Below are positions 10,501 through 16,879 of a stretch of DNA of 17,961 nt, one piece after another. The notes beneath the pieces were generated by a model, which made no database searches, was not told the origin of the DNA, and was given only the letters and a program-made list of their open reading frames with translations. The first letter of the stretch is position 1; every line of letters begins with the position of its first letter. The stretch comes from UBA1231 sp045652765. Its GTDB lineage: Bacteria > Bacillota_I > Bacilli_A > ML615J-28 > CAG-313. The position numbers were made by a program, and so were the translations under genes. The DNA lies in assembly GCA_045652765.1 (NCBI GenBank), contig JAZOLG010000015.1:1-17961 (forward strand), read 5' to 3'.

Positions 10501-13156
10501 TTCTGTTTCACCTTCAAGAAAAACAGAAATAGAAATCGTAGATAAAGATGAACTAATCTTTAATTACAAAGACATAACTCAATATGAAATAATTGATTTA
10601 AAATTAACAAATTCAGAAATAACTAGTGGTGATTATATTAAGTTGAAAGGAACAATTGGTTCTAGAAGTGAACTTATTAGCTCTGAACTTGGATTCTACA
10701 TTCGAAGAGTTAGATTTACTGCTGGTTATAATACTGGTAATATCGATGTTTATGGAAGTAATGATGGTGAGGTTTGGACAAAAGTCGAAACTGTAAATGT
10801 TGAAAGTGAAGAATATACGGAATATTCAGTTGATTTCCATCATCACTTTACTTACTTTAAACTTGATAATGTTTCTGGTAATGACATTCATATTTCAAAA
10901 GTAATTGTTTCGGATTTACAAACAGCAATTCCATATGAAATTGAATTCTTAAGTACACTAATGCCAAGAGTTGATGGTGATGGAGTACATCACTATACAA
11001 TTATTAATGATATTGTTGGTGATACAAGACATGAAGGTAAGAAATTCATGTTAGCTGTTCAAATATATGACGCAAATGGGAATATTGTTGAATCAATTGA
11101 TCCATCTGTTTCATTACTTGTAAATGGTACTACATATTTACCAAACGATGCTGATTTACTTGGAAAATCTGTTGCGTTCTTTAATTTATCAGAAATTAAA
11201 GATGCATTAGGTACTGAAACTTATAATTTCCAATTAGTTTTACCTAATAGTTACACTGACTATCAAGTAGTATTACAACTAGTTGAAGGAAAATTAAGTT
11301 ACAAACCTGCAATGGACGAAGTGCGTCAAACAGTAAGTGTTCTTACTAAAGTTAATGTTAAATACGAATTTGTTTATATTAATTCAGCTACATCTACTAG
11401 TCCTGTAGTTAATACTAACCCAACTGTACTTACTGGAAATGTTGGCTTAGTATCAGCAAGCCAAGGTGATTTAGTATTTGGTGGATGGTTCAGTGATAAA
11501 GAATTAACAAAACAAATTTCAAGTATTTCACTTGAAAATAATAATGATACAATTTATGGTGCGTTCTATCCAGCAGGTACACCAATTAGAACTGCTTCAT
11601 TTAAAGCAAATGAAACAACACTATTAGAAATTATTTTACCAGCTGGTGGTAATGTAGTTGTGCCTGGTATTGATGAAAGCTTAATTCCTACAGGATATAA
11701 ATTTGTAGGATTTAGTGATGGAACTAATACATATGCACCTAATGATGTATTTAGTATGCCAGATAATAATGTTGAATTAAATGCTGTATTTGAAATTAAT
11801 TCATATACAATTACATTTGATGCGGCTGGTGGTGATCATGTAGGATCTATTACTCAAGATTATAACTCTGTTATTGACTATTCAACACTTGTATTGGATA
11901 GAACTGGTTATAAATTTGTTGGTTGGGATACTAACCATGATAATATTCCTGATGAATTACCTGAAACAATGCCAGCATATAGCTTTACAGTTCATGCAAT
12001 TTGGAGCCCAATTACTTATATTATTAAATATAATGCAAATGGAGCGACATCTGGTATTATGTTAGAACAAGAAGTTAAATATGATGAATTAGCTACTTTA
12101 TATACTATGAACTTTGTATATCCAGGACATCAATTTATTGGTTGGTCTACTGGTGTTGAAACAAATCCTTCATATCAAGATAATGATAAAGTTAAGAATT
12201 TGTCATCTACTCAAGGAGAAGTAGTTAACTTATATGCTATCTGGAAACGTGTAATAACTGTTACATTTAATTCTCAAGGCGGTTCAACTGTTCCTACGGC
12301 ATCTCTTTTATATGATGAATATTTAACTGTTCCAGAAGAACCTACAAGAGTTGGTTATACTTTTGCAGGATGGTACAGAGAAGCAGCATGTGTCAATGAA
12401 TTTGACTTTGTAAACACTAAAGTACAAACAAGTATGACATTATATGCTAAGTGGGAAATTAATCAGTATACTGTAACATTTAAAGATCAAAATGGAGAAA
12501 TTATTTCTCAAATCACTGATGATTATGGTAAACCAATAACTGTTCCTACTCTTCCAACTGTAACTGGTTATACTTCATCATGGAATGAAACTCCTGTTAC
12601 AAGTATTCCAGCTGAAGATAAGGAATACACACTAGTAATTACACCAAAACAATATACATTAACTATTAAATATAACAATGGTACGGCAGATAGACTTATA
12701 ACTCAAGATTATGGATCTCAAATTCCTAACATTCCTAATCCGACAAGAACTAATTTTAGTTTTGATGGTTGGGATAAAGAAATTCCTGATACTATGCCTG
12801 CTGAGAATATTACAGTTTCTGCTAATTGGGTATATTCGATTATTTTTGTATCTGGTAATAATGGTTGGGGAGATTATATTGAAGTTACATTCACTGAGGA
12901 AAGTGGAAGAACAACTGAAAAACTTTATAATAATAATCGTTTAGATGATATTGTCGAAGGATCAGTTAAATCTATTGTTTTCTATTCAAGACCATCAGGC
13001 GGAAATAATAATACAAATTATAGAGTTAGAATATATAATGGTACTGATAATACATCTAGAAATCCCGCACAATCTTCTCAAATTAAACGAGGAAATAGTA
13101 CAACTTTAAATATTACATTTAATGGTAATTTATATATTCAATCTCGTGATAATTAG
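4511..13156 (+). CDS. Giant surface protein: GLUG-type beta-helix, Ig-like, discoidin-like and InlB B-repeats
   Basis: The protein has 2,881 residues (roughly 315 kDa). The start has the Shine-Dalgarno sequence AGGGAGGTGG (4497-4506). A signal or anchor segment spans about 11-33, with NAEA as a possible cleavage site near residue 43. From F222 (FTGIG...PFKG...GLFG) about 14 turns of a [Y/A]-x-[G/A]-G-I-x-[G/A] motif run from residue 300 to 980, typical of GLUG-type beta-helices. An Ig-like stretch (about 1350-1430) is followed by HTHSFVNCECSCG (1435-1447), a possible metal site. A divergent B-repeat lies near 1565-1665. A discoidin-like stretch (about 2034-2137) includes NIDVYGSNDGEVWTKVE. 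Seven B-repeats occupy about 2280-2774, and a 107-residue unrecognised domain ends the protein. There is no LPXTG, C-terminal TM or S-layer motif. It is the last and largest gene of the operon and is probably an adhesin or matrix protein held by the N-terminal segment or by the fibre. Confidence 0.85.
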   Translation: MKKMNKNRIYSVMSSVLFVLIILTVVVLFGTLNINEPKLNAEAMKITVNKKVSVDIYIYGEDVVYDEEESNLAVDVYYAEEDSEIHVRAINDTSIFTQFNIVNDGVSSTSTSEHTSLTVNGEVTIDFDVKKAEGFVNGQLLYDMIPVTEASHLVAIQKILTHGPGNLNNAIIAEYDKLFNSNNAYKSATDKAAFITEKELFNTVQTGYYGINNNLSVFSNEFTGIGNATYPFKGVFVGSDERTKIISTINAMESNGNNYYGLFGVLEKEATLLNLDIHTSVGVTKANTNIGNDATADNLYVGGIAGKINNALIYNTTSSAIVSIDSAYSTVYAGGVTGHLTGGFSLINKSDYDGSLTSWIINNSSSNNNYVGNIAGYADGAYIKDYNINTTNNDIMLSSSAANSINTSNYMGTIFGYYNGSKVSEISNVSIKAESESKLQSIVHYGTSYVGGAIGYVNATNELVVGEIKFTNTSKYKNNFISQSFSKDSHANVYAAGLFAQTSGKVTASDEFKINIKDVAIDDKIIKKGEYLFSGNYHIEATSHGQNPRNRTYGKCISAGMVAKGYFDILGEDGANSQILINDGAGLFEVVATQSQTAAHDDYETDKEVNQASDIEHCIASLVFGIISTSSNTITYNNVDIYTTNVLINAIRENGSRGMGDVRVSGFNGYSNDTSYQNINLYINNSHFKLDSISYEVENNNDDTNNAYCGGLFAEVEGNSNNSSASVRNCKVSGYVESSYEETGTTLKIDTIQNAQAPGGQNYRNEGYVGGIIGQLWRVKTVDGLLYNGSTGDDDHIVLQSHENPDSIFCGGIIGFIKVNADYDPINISNCEIKNAKVQVYATNIRDFNNPDIMLGGIVGAVYTEGGYTSNYTDLHVYNCDINAFGYENMEANAAGIVGAMPWNGTQNFRNCYVFASNITATSTKESTNYDDDRTHAAGIMACGQSSTLTIYNSAVIDSNIIADGWTQNRTVAAGMYAQRQSCTPTFHNVYINSKVEAYVQGTLTAAITYRFGNTGNVSNTVNGVTDYNYYTSNVSGSSNNNYHEIDIDDFEVNGTGVSIENIINYRSGTKVYPVLKNGTDFVVNNAGTANNVTLSKITTREYATDIMDLWVNVRSGGNTSNPSLLTEEQAHDLGWFKIASINVYSGSYSTTDLEHLNDNLSVQYDDGTNTYKFKEEDSEGKRFLSHILDSSILTRTGYFEAITSSNVTLGTNSFTIVRDIDVNVYQGIQSMIVNFSVTDMPLYNLIMVDSNGNEINSSANNKDNYGTYEYEYRVNGTKIDYTLTYYPNPEMSGKADLTFYFIFQIGTTTTPIYEKACIRMNLSPNVRKLIGIEPATYSPPLNIRDAIIGTDSNPYLLEVGSITKFIPVFTRVNDIEYTEYRDDTNIDFVTYGTNAGNVAVIRSNGELTINSHNNNNVYTITVIPKDYDINPNGHTHSFVNCECSCGAQRATAYFETIATANVRTVTYTVTGADLTSIGKATNECDFYFDLSIYSSYSSILDNLTITIGGTVFNDYRLIADGVELTGDAPLKGEEYVEGYTVIVPAYAVTGNINITLTLDVVYDITFVLNCDKFNDIYVGPKSKTFKVIAGTSLATYFENTAATNESIDQLNKWVEEATLFGYAFNGFYLVDNADSLPAYGYDLSTLVDNGATINTSLTFYGCWSFLIELIEAPGTHIKTSFADSFMKDYYNEDKVTQTIQIPINSNRGYIFTIEKDEGFIGEADVKAFALTKLDDEIITSEIQVEKYHENQYLYYIPPSAIKGYLVIATSVSNSELIVGENTASVTDELLPHDGVYTFKYVVNHKNTADDKSFIYNSGIVGNESSNLNYNRDIMLEFFEESFDGVNLGETTRYLENGTVIEVYYHLYVDGVKKQTIVGSYTVENDTTTRVFLKDFTLINNDDSTRAFKEITFRDLLGNNEMVSEVYYFSITPPNGNTHQENRIINYIVNAGYYYYKDGNYRYIEGVRSQKDFINKPIQGQLNNFVMHESALHKNMYSVSPSRKTEIEIVDKDELIFNYKDITQYEIIDLKLTNSEITSGDYIKLKGTIGSRSELISSELGFYIRRVRFTAGYNTGNIDVYGSNDGEVWTKVETVNVESEEYTEYSVDFHHHFTYFKLDNVSGNDIHISKVIVSDLQTAIPYEIEFLSTLMPRVDGDGVHHYTIINDIVGDTRHEGKKFMLAVQIYDANGNIVESIDPSVSLLVNGTTYLPNDADLLGKSVAFFNLSEIKDALGTETYNFQLVLPNSYTDYQVVLQLVEGKLSYKPAMDEVRQTVSVLTKVNVKYEFVYINSATSTSPVVNTNPTVLTGNVGLVSASQGDLVFGGWFSDKELTKQISSISLENNNDTIYGAFYPAGTPIRTASFKANETTLLEIILPAGGNVVVPGIDESLIPTGYKFVGFSDGTNTYAPNDVFSMPDNNVELNAVFEINSYTITFDAAGGDHVGSITQDYNSVIDYSTLVLDRTGYKFVGWDTNHDNIPDELPETMPAYSFTVHAIWSPITYIIKYNANGATSGIMLEQEVKYDELATLYTMNFVYPGHQFIGWSTGVETNPSYQDNDKVKNLSSTQGEVVNLYAIWKRVITVTFNSQGGSTVPTASLLYDEYLTVPEEPTRVGYTFAGWYREAACVNEFDFVNTKVQTSMTLYAKWEINQYTVTFKDQNGEIISQITDDYGKPITVPTLPTVTGYTSSWNETPVTSIPAEDKEYTLVITPKQYTLTIKYNNGTADRLITQDYGSQIPNIPNPTRTNFSFDGWDKEIPDTMPAENITVSANWVYSIIFVSGNNGWGDYIEVTFTEESGRTTEKLYNNNRLDDIVEGSVKSIVFYSRPSGGNNNTNYRVRIYNGTDNTSRNPAQSSQIKRGNSTTLNITFNGNLYIQSRDN
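5405..7450 (+). repeat. Coding repeats: about 14 GLUG-type turns
   Basis: Within the giant gene, degenerate heptads such as YVGGIAG, YAGGVTG, YVGNIAG, YVGGAIG, YCGGLFA, YVGGIIG, MLGGIVG and NAAGIVG recur at irregular spacing. The later turns drift to HAAGIMA and VAAGMYA. In known proteins these turns stack into a right-handed beta-helix, often adhesive. The DNA copies have diverged, so this is an old amplification. Confidence 0.7.
11347..12832 (+). repeat. Coding repeats: seven InlB/Listeria-Bacteroides B-repeats
   Basis: Seven consecutive units of about 60-80 residues each follow the plan 'YTITFDAAGG ... P-x-x-x-GY-x-F-x-GW ... AIW/AKW'. Approximate units in protein numbering: 2280-2354, 2359-2429, 2430-2499, 2501-2580, 2582-2649, 2651-2712 and 2713-2774. 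The second unit and the sixth (with SSWNE in place of GW) are degenerate. This family is a beta-grasp-like surface stalk repeat found in many Gram-positive and Bacteroides surface proteins. Confidence 0.85.
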
Positions 13157-13162
13157 TATATT

Positions 13163-13197
13163 GAAACCAAAAACTTTTGTTTTTGGTTTCTTTTTTT
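13163..13197 (+). terminator. Strong intrinsic terminator of the matrix operon
   Basis: A perfect 12-bp stem (13163-13174 with 13179-13190) and a TTTT loop are followed by seven T residues, 7 nt after the giant gene's stop. It ends the six-gene unit and insulates it from the lipoprotein genes. Confidence 0.95.
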
Positions 13198-13206
13198 GTT
13201 GATATC

Positions 13207-13215
13207 TGATATAAT
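13207..13215 (+). promoter_or_regulatory. Extended -10 promoter of lipoprotein gene 1
   Basis: TGATATAAT is a perfect extended -10 (TG-N-TATAAT) starting 34 nt before the ATG and just after the terminator. No clear -35 is seen, because the upstream bases belong to the terminator's T-tail. The same TGATATAATAT string occurs before lipoprotein gene 3. Confidence 0.7.
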
Positions 13216-13240
13216 ATGAGTAGAAAATAAGGAGAAAGTT

Positions 13241-13990
13241 ATGCGTAATATTAAATTTTTTATTATTTTATTATTAGCAGTATGTTTAGTCGGATGTGGA
13301 AGTAAAGAAGAGGAACATGGACACGAACATGAATATGAAAAAGGTATTTGTGAATGTGGAGAAATTAAGACTGGGTATTATAAAGTAAAATATAATACGG
13401 ACGGTGGATCTAAAATAGAACCAACCATTGTTAAAAAAGGAGATGTTCTTAGTGAACCAAATAATCCTACAAAAGATGGGTTTATTTTTATTGGATGGTA
13501 TATTCAAGATGAATTATTTGACTTTAAAAGTGAAATAAATAAGAATATTACTCTTACTGCGAAATGGCATCCATATGATGGATTTACACCTGTTTTATTG
13601 GCTGATGGAACACATGTTCGATATTATAATGATTATAATGGATATTCCTCTTTTAATTCTAATGTTGCGATATCTAGTCCGATGGTCATAACGGCAGGAT
13701 CGTCAGGAATTTTTGAATTAAATATAAGCAATAGAACATCAGAGAGTATTCGTATGATTATTACATTTACTTTTGATTATGATTTTTTTGAATTTAGTAT
13801 TTTTGAAGATTTTTCCATAAAATATAATGATCCTTATGCTTTTCGTATCGATGTTGATTTAGCTCCTGGTGAGAATATAAATTCTAATTTATATTGGAGA
13901 TGGCCATTAGATAATGCTGATGCATTAGATGGAGATGGTTTACTCGGATCTGATGTTGATTTACATTTAGAAGGAACAATACGTAAATAA
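13241..13990 (+). CDS. Lipoprotein 1: His/Cys motif, InlB B-repeat, TasA/camelysin-like domain
   Basis: The protein has 249 residues, with Shine-Dalgarno AAGGAG upstream of the ATG. The lipobox LVGC puts the lipidated Cys at residue 19. A charged linker carries H26, H28 and H30, then GICECG with C37 and C39, a possible metal site. One B-repeat covers about 46-109 (GWY at 85-87, AKW at 107-109). The C-terminal part (about 120-249) has the TAGSSGIFELNISN strand and YWRWPLDNADALDGDGLLG, a good match to the W-x-W-P...D...LG signature of TasA/camelysin proteins. The protein should be held on the outer face of the membrane. Since it combines domain types from the adjacent operon with a lipid anchor, I infer a role in tethering or nucleating that matrix. 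It has its own promoter, so it can be expressed separately. Confidence 0.8.
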   Translation: MRNIKFFIILLLAVCLVGCGSKEEEHGHEHEYEKGICECGEIKTGYYKVKYNTDGGSKIEPTIVKKGDVLSEPNNPTKDGFIFIGWYIQDELFDFKSEINKNITLTAKWHPYDGFTPVLLADGTHVRYYNDYNGYSSFNSNVAISSPMVITAGSSGIFELNISNRTSESIRMIITFTFDYDFFEFSIFEDFSIKYNDPYAFRIDVDLAPGENINSNLYWRWPLDNADALDGDGLLGSDVDLHLEGTIRK

Positions 13991-14045
13991 ATTAGAAGTG
14001 TTATTTTGTTGTATATTTAGTTAGTTTATTTTATAAGGTGAAAAT

Positions 14046-14803
14046 ATGCGCTTGTTACGATTTTATTTTTATTATTATTAATAATTTTATTAGTTAGTTG
14101 CAAAACTAAAGAACACATACATGATTATATAGATGGTATATGCGAATGTGGAGATATAAATGTTGTATATCATAATGTACAATTTGATACTGATGGAGGA
14201 ACTTCTGTTAAGAATCAAAAAGTTATACATGGCAATTGTTTAGAAATGCCAGATATTCCTAGCAAGGAAGGATATTATTTTGCGGGATGGTATTATATTA
14301 ATGATTTAAAAGAGGAATCTTTATATGATTTTAATAATCCGATAGAAAAAGATTTGATTTTATTTGTAAAATGGGATTACGATAAATCTTCAACTAATTC
14401 TACTGTCCAAACCGATGCTTTAGTTGATGTTGACGGTTTTGTAGATGCGACTAGAGAACTTAGCGTTAAACTTGTTGGTAGAAGTATAGAGAGTATTACT
14501 CCTAAACTTTCTGGTAGAATAAGAATAGTAGTTACCAATATTTATTCGTCTAGCATACAAGTCGGTGTTAAATTATTTTGTGAGTCTAATTTAATTGAGT
14601 TTAGTTATGACAAGAATTTTAACAAGATATTTTCATCTCCTAGTGAATGGTATATGTACGGAGTAATTAATCCAGAAAGAGAAATTAAAATTTTTACTCT
14701 ATATTGGAGGTTTAAGGAAAATGTTGATTCTATAATGTTAGAAGAAATAACAAAAGATGATTTGTTTGTTAAAGTGTATCAAAACGCATCATTTGCTGAA
14801 TAA
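14046..14803 (+). CDS. Lipoprotein 2, apparently frameshifted in the signal peptide
   Basis: ATG 14046 follows a good Shine-Dalgarno sequence (AAGGTG, 14035-14040) but meets a stop at 14079-14081. Another frame, open from 14042 to 14803, encodes a hydrophobic stretch ending in LLVSC (Cys codon 14099-14101), then HIHDYIDGICECG, a B-repeat (FDTDGG, FAGWYY, FVKW) and a C-terminal domain with the strand RIRIVVTNIYSSS and the remnant LYWRF. That frame has no ATG, GTG or TTG until 14246, well past the lipobox. One missing base in the T-runs at 14061-14070 would join the start to this frame as a full-length paralogue of about 250 residues. The TasA-like signature is weaker than in copies 1 and 3, which suits a decaying gene. 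Alternatives are a sequencing error or -1 slippage at the T5 run. No separate promoter is evident; it may be cotranscribed with copy 1. Confidence 0.7.
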
Positions 14804-14828
14804 CGAGATTATTATATCTCGTTTTTTT
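14802..14828 (+). terminator. Intrinsic terminator after lipoprotein gene 2
   Basis: An 8-bp stem (14802-14809 with 14816-14823) and a 6-nt loop run into a T-tract. It overlaps the stop codon of lipoprotein gene 2 and lies upstream of the next promoter. Confidence 0.85.
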
Positions 14829-14858
14829 ATTATATTAATGTGATAAAACAGGAATATT

Positions 14859-14867
14859 TGATATAAT
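14859..14867 (+). promoter_or_regulatory. Extended -10 promoter of lipoprotein gene 3
   Basis: TGATATAAT starts 32 nt before the ATG, nearly the same element and distance as for lipoprotein gene 1. The shared TGATATAATAT string suggests that promoter and gene were duplicated together or are regulated alike. The -35 region is weak. Confidence 0.7.
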
Positions 14868-14890
14868 ATAATTAACTATTGGAGGAACTT

Positions 14891-15652
14891 ATGAAATTTT
14901 CAAAATTAGTTGTTGTTTTTTTATTAGTATTATGTTTAGTTGGATGTGGAGGTAAAGAAGCAGAAAACGAACATGAACATGAATATGAAAAAGGCATTTG
15001 TGATTGTGGAGAAATTGAAGAAGGCTATTATAAAATAACATTTAAGACTGATAGCGACTCAAGGGTAAAATCACAAATAATTAAAAAGGGTGATTTTGTA
15101 ACTATACCGGAAAAACCGATTAAAAAAGGATATATTTTTGGTGGATGGTATTATAAAGATGCAGAATTTGATTTTGGAACTGCAGTAAACAATAATATTA
15201 CTTTAAAAGCCAAATGGCTTTATGAATCATGTTATGAGGTAAATAAAATATCTAATATTACTAATATAAAAATTAATTGTTGTTTATCAAATATTCCTTA
15301 TTGTGAAATTAACTTTGCACCTTTAGAACAAATTGTTGCACCTGGATCAAGTGGAATTATTCAATTTTTAATAAAAAATTATGAAGAAGTTAAATTACTT
15401 TATAAATTAAAATTAGAATGTAATCTGGAATTTCTTACTTTTGCTAAAGATGAGAATTTTTTAGAAATCATTGATGATGAGGGAATTGACAGATATTTTT
15501 TAAGTGATTTAGATCCTGATGGTACTGATGTACTAACTATTTATTGGCGTTGGAGCTTTGATGGTGATGACGATTATTTGGATACTAATTTAGGTTTAGA
15601 TATGAATGAATTAAAAATGCAAATGTTTTGTGAAATAGAACAAGCGGATTAA
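14891..15652 (+). CDS. Lipoprotein 3: His/Cys motif, InlB B-repeat, TasA/camelysin-like domain
   Basis: The protein has 253 residues. ATG 14891 follows GGAGG (14881-14885) at normal spacing; an in-frame TTG four codons upstream overlaps the Shine-Dalgarno and is rejected. Lipobox LVGC places the lipidated Cys at residue 19. H28 and H30 and GICDCG (C37, C39) follow at the same positions as in copy 1. The B-repeat spans about 46-109 (GWYY, AKW). The C-terminal part has APGSSGIIQFLIKN and YWRWSFDGDDDYLDTNLG, the clearest TasA/camelysin W-x-W...DT-x-LG signature in the window. Four extra Cys (114, 130, 131, 138) in the linker are absent from copy 1. It is probably a membrane-tethered partner of the upstream matrix locus (inference). 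No terminator separates it from the reductase 29 nt downstream. Confidence 0.8.
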   Translation: MKFSKLVVVFLLVLCLVGCGGKEAENEHEHEYEKGICDCGEIEEGYYKITFKTDSDSRVKSQIIKKGDFVTIPEKPIKKGYIFGGWYYKDAEFDFGTAVNNNITLKAKWLYESCYEVNKISNITNIKINCCLSNIPYCEINFAPLEQIVAPGSSGIIQFLIKNYEEVKLLYKLKLECNLEFLTFAKDENFLEIIDDEGIDRYFLSDLDPDGTDVLTIYWRWSFDGDDDYLDTNLGLDMNELKMQMFCEIEQAD

Positions 15653-15681
15653 AAGTAAATAAAATTGAAAGGAATATAATT

Positions 15682-16764
15682 ATGTTTAAAGAAGTTAAAG
15701 GAAGATTTGGTTTTGGTTGTATGAGATTACCTATGAAAGGTAATGAAGTAGATACAGAACAAGTAAATGTAATGGTTGATAAGTTTATAGAAGCAGGTTT
15801 TAACTATTTTGATACTGCGCATGGGTATATTGATGGTTTAAGTGAAAAAGCTGTTAAAACTTGTGTAAGTGATAGATATGATAGAAGTAAGTTTATTCTT
15901 GCAAATAAATTAACTGGACCATATTTTAAGAGTGAGGAAGATATTATTCCTTTATTTGAATCTCAACTTGAAATTTGTGGTGTAGATTATTTTGATTTTT
16001 ACTTAATGCACTGTCAAACTAAAGAAGTTTATAAGAAGTTTAAAGAATGTAATGCTTATAATGTCGCTTATAAACTAAAAGAAGAAGGTAAAGTAAAACA
16101 TGTAGGTTTTTCTTTCCATGATAATGCTGAAGTACTTGATATGATACTTTCTGAACAACCTAAAATTGAATTTGTACAATTACAATTTAATTATTTAGAT
16201 TTTAATGACTATAACGTACAAGCTAGAAAATGTTTAGAAGTTTGTATTAAACATGGTAAACCAGTTATTGTAATGGAACCTGTTCGTGGTGGTGTACTTG
16301 CTAACTTACCAGTTGAAGGACAAGATGTATTAAAAGAAGTTTGGGAACATTCAGCCGCAAGTTTTGCACTTCGATTTGTGGGAAGCTTTGATCAAGTATT
16401 TATGATCTTATCTGGTATGGGTACTATTTCACAAATGGAAGATAATATTCATCATATGAAAGAAATTGTTCCTTTTAGTGATGCTGAATATCTTGCTGCA
16501 GACAAAATTGCAAGTATTATTCGCAGCAAAAAACTTATTGAATGTACTAACTGCAGATATTGTGTTGCAGGATGTCCTAAGAAGATTTTAATTCCTGATA
16601 TGTTTAAATCAATGAACTCTAAAAATCCTGAAGATTATCTACGTTATACAATTGGTCACGGTAAAGCCTCTGAATGTATTAAATGTGGTAAATGTGAAAA
16701 AGAATGTCCACAACATTTACCTATTAGAAGTTTAATGGAAGATATTGCTAAAAAATTTGAATAG
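15682..16764 (+). CDS. Aldo/keto reductase with C-terminal 2x[4Fe-4S] ferredoxin domain
   Basis: The protein has 360 residues, with AAAGGA 8 nt before the ATG. It is a cytoplasmic oxidoreductase of the aldo/keto reductase superfamily. The expected tetrad is visible: D44 and Y49 in FDTAHGY, K76 in ILANKL and H110 in YLMH, on a TIM-barrel chain (1 to about 270). The C-terminal tail carries C288-x2-C291-x2-C294-x3-C298-P and C332-x2-C335-x2-C338-x3-C342-P, two ferredoxin-type [4Fe-4S] motifs. This subfamily is widespread in anaerobic Bacillota and usually annotated as a putative oxidoreductase; the physiological substrate is unknown. Length and motifs are complete. It follows lipoprotein gene 3 without a terminator, so readthrough is possible, but nothing in the sequence links it functionally to the surface genes. 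Confidence 0.93.
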   Translation: MFKEVKGRFGFGCMRLPMKGNEVDTEQVNVMVDKFIEAGFNYFDTAHGYIDGLSEKAVKTCVSDRYDRSKFILANKLTGPYFKSEEDIIPLFESQLEICGVDYFDFYLMHCQTKEVYKKFKECNAYNVAYKLKEEGKVKHVGFSFHDNAEVLDMILSEQPKIEFVQLQFNYLDFNDYNVQARKCLEVCIKHGKPVIVMEPVRGGVLANLPVEGQDVLKEVWEHSAASFALRFVGSFDQVFMILSGMGTISQMEDNIHHMKEIVPFSDAEYLAADKIASIIRSKKLIECTNCRYCVAGCPKKILIPDMFKSMNSKNPEDYLRYTIGHGKASECIKCGKCEKECPQHLPIRSLMEDIAKKFE

Positions 16765-16770
16765 TAAAAA

Positions 16771-16802
16771 AGCAACTTGTTTTATAACAAGTTGCTTTTT
16801 TT
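16771..16802 (+). terminator. Strong intrinsic terminator after the reductase
   Basis: An 11-bp perfect stem (16771-16781 with 16786-16796) and a TTAT loop are flanked by an A-run before and a T-run after. The A and T flanks pair, so it could work in both directions, although no gene converges on it here. Confidence 0.93.
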
Positions 16803-16827
16803 ATTATTTTTTTGAAAAACAATATAC

Positions 16828-16856
16828 TTGAATATTATGTACAATTTAGTTAAAAT
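16828..16856 (+). promoter_or_regulatory. Candidate promoter of the RhuM-like genes
   Basis: TTGAAT (16828-16833) and TAAAAT (16851-16856) are separated by 17 nt, a sigma-A type arrangement 24 nt before the first RhuM-like ATG. The region is very AT-rich, so a chance match is possible. The rest of the 115-nt gap holds nothing else I can support. Confidence 0.45.
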
Positions 16857-16879
16857 TAAAATATATCGATGTAAAGGAA

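Noticed and set aside
11347..12832. Regular repeats that could suggest a CRISPR or DNA satellite
   Set aside because: The periodicity is only at protein level (B-repeats of 60-80 residues); the DNA units are not near-identical and have no uniform spacers.
4511..13156. TGA read as Trp (mycoplasma-type code)
   Set aside because: Trp is encoded by TGG in all recognised genes, and an 8.6-kb frame stays open under the standard code without any in-frame TGA.
13286..13507. Minus-strand open frames (here and at 485-691, 2613-2951, 8449-8646, 16846-17079)
   Set aside because: They lie opposite well-supported genes, lack Shine-Dalgarno sequences and have low-complexity translations typical of AT-rich antisense frames.
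14879..14890. TTG at 14879 as start of lipoprotein 3
   Set aside because: The codon overlaps the Shine-Dalgarno; ATG 14891 has correct spacing and gives the standard lipoprotein signal peptide.
15682..16764. Reductase as a functional part of the surface system
   Set aside because: It is a complete member of a common cytoplasmic family; adjacency and a missing terminator are the only links.
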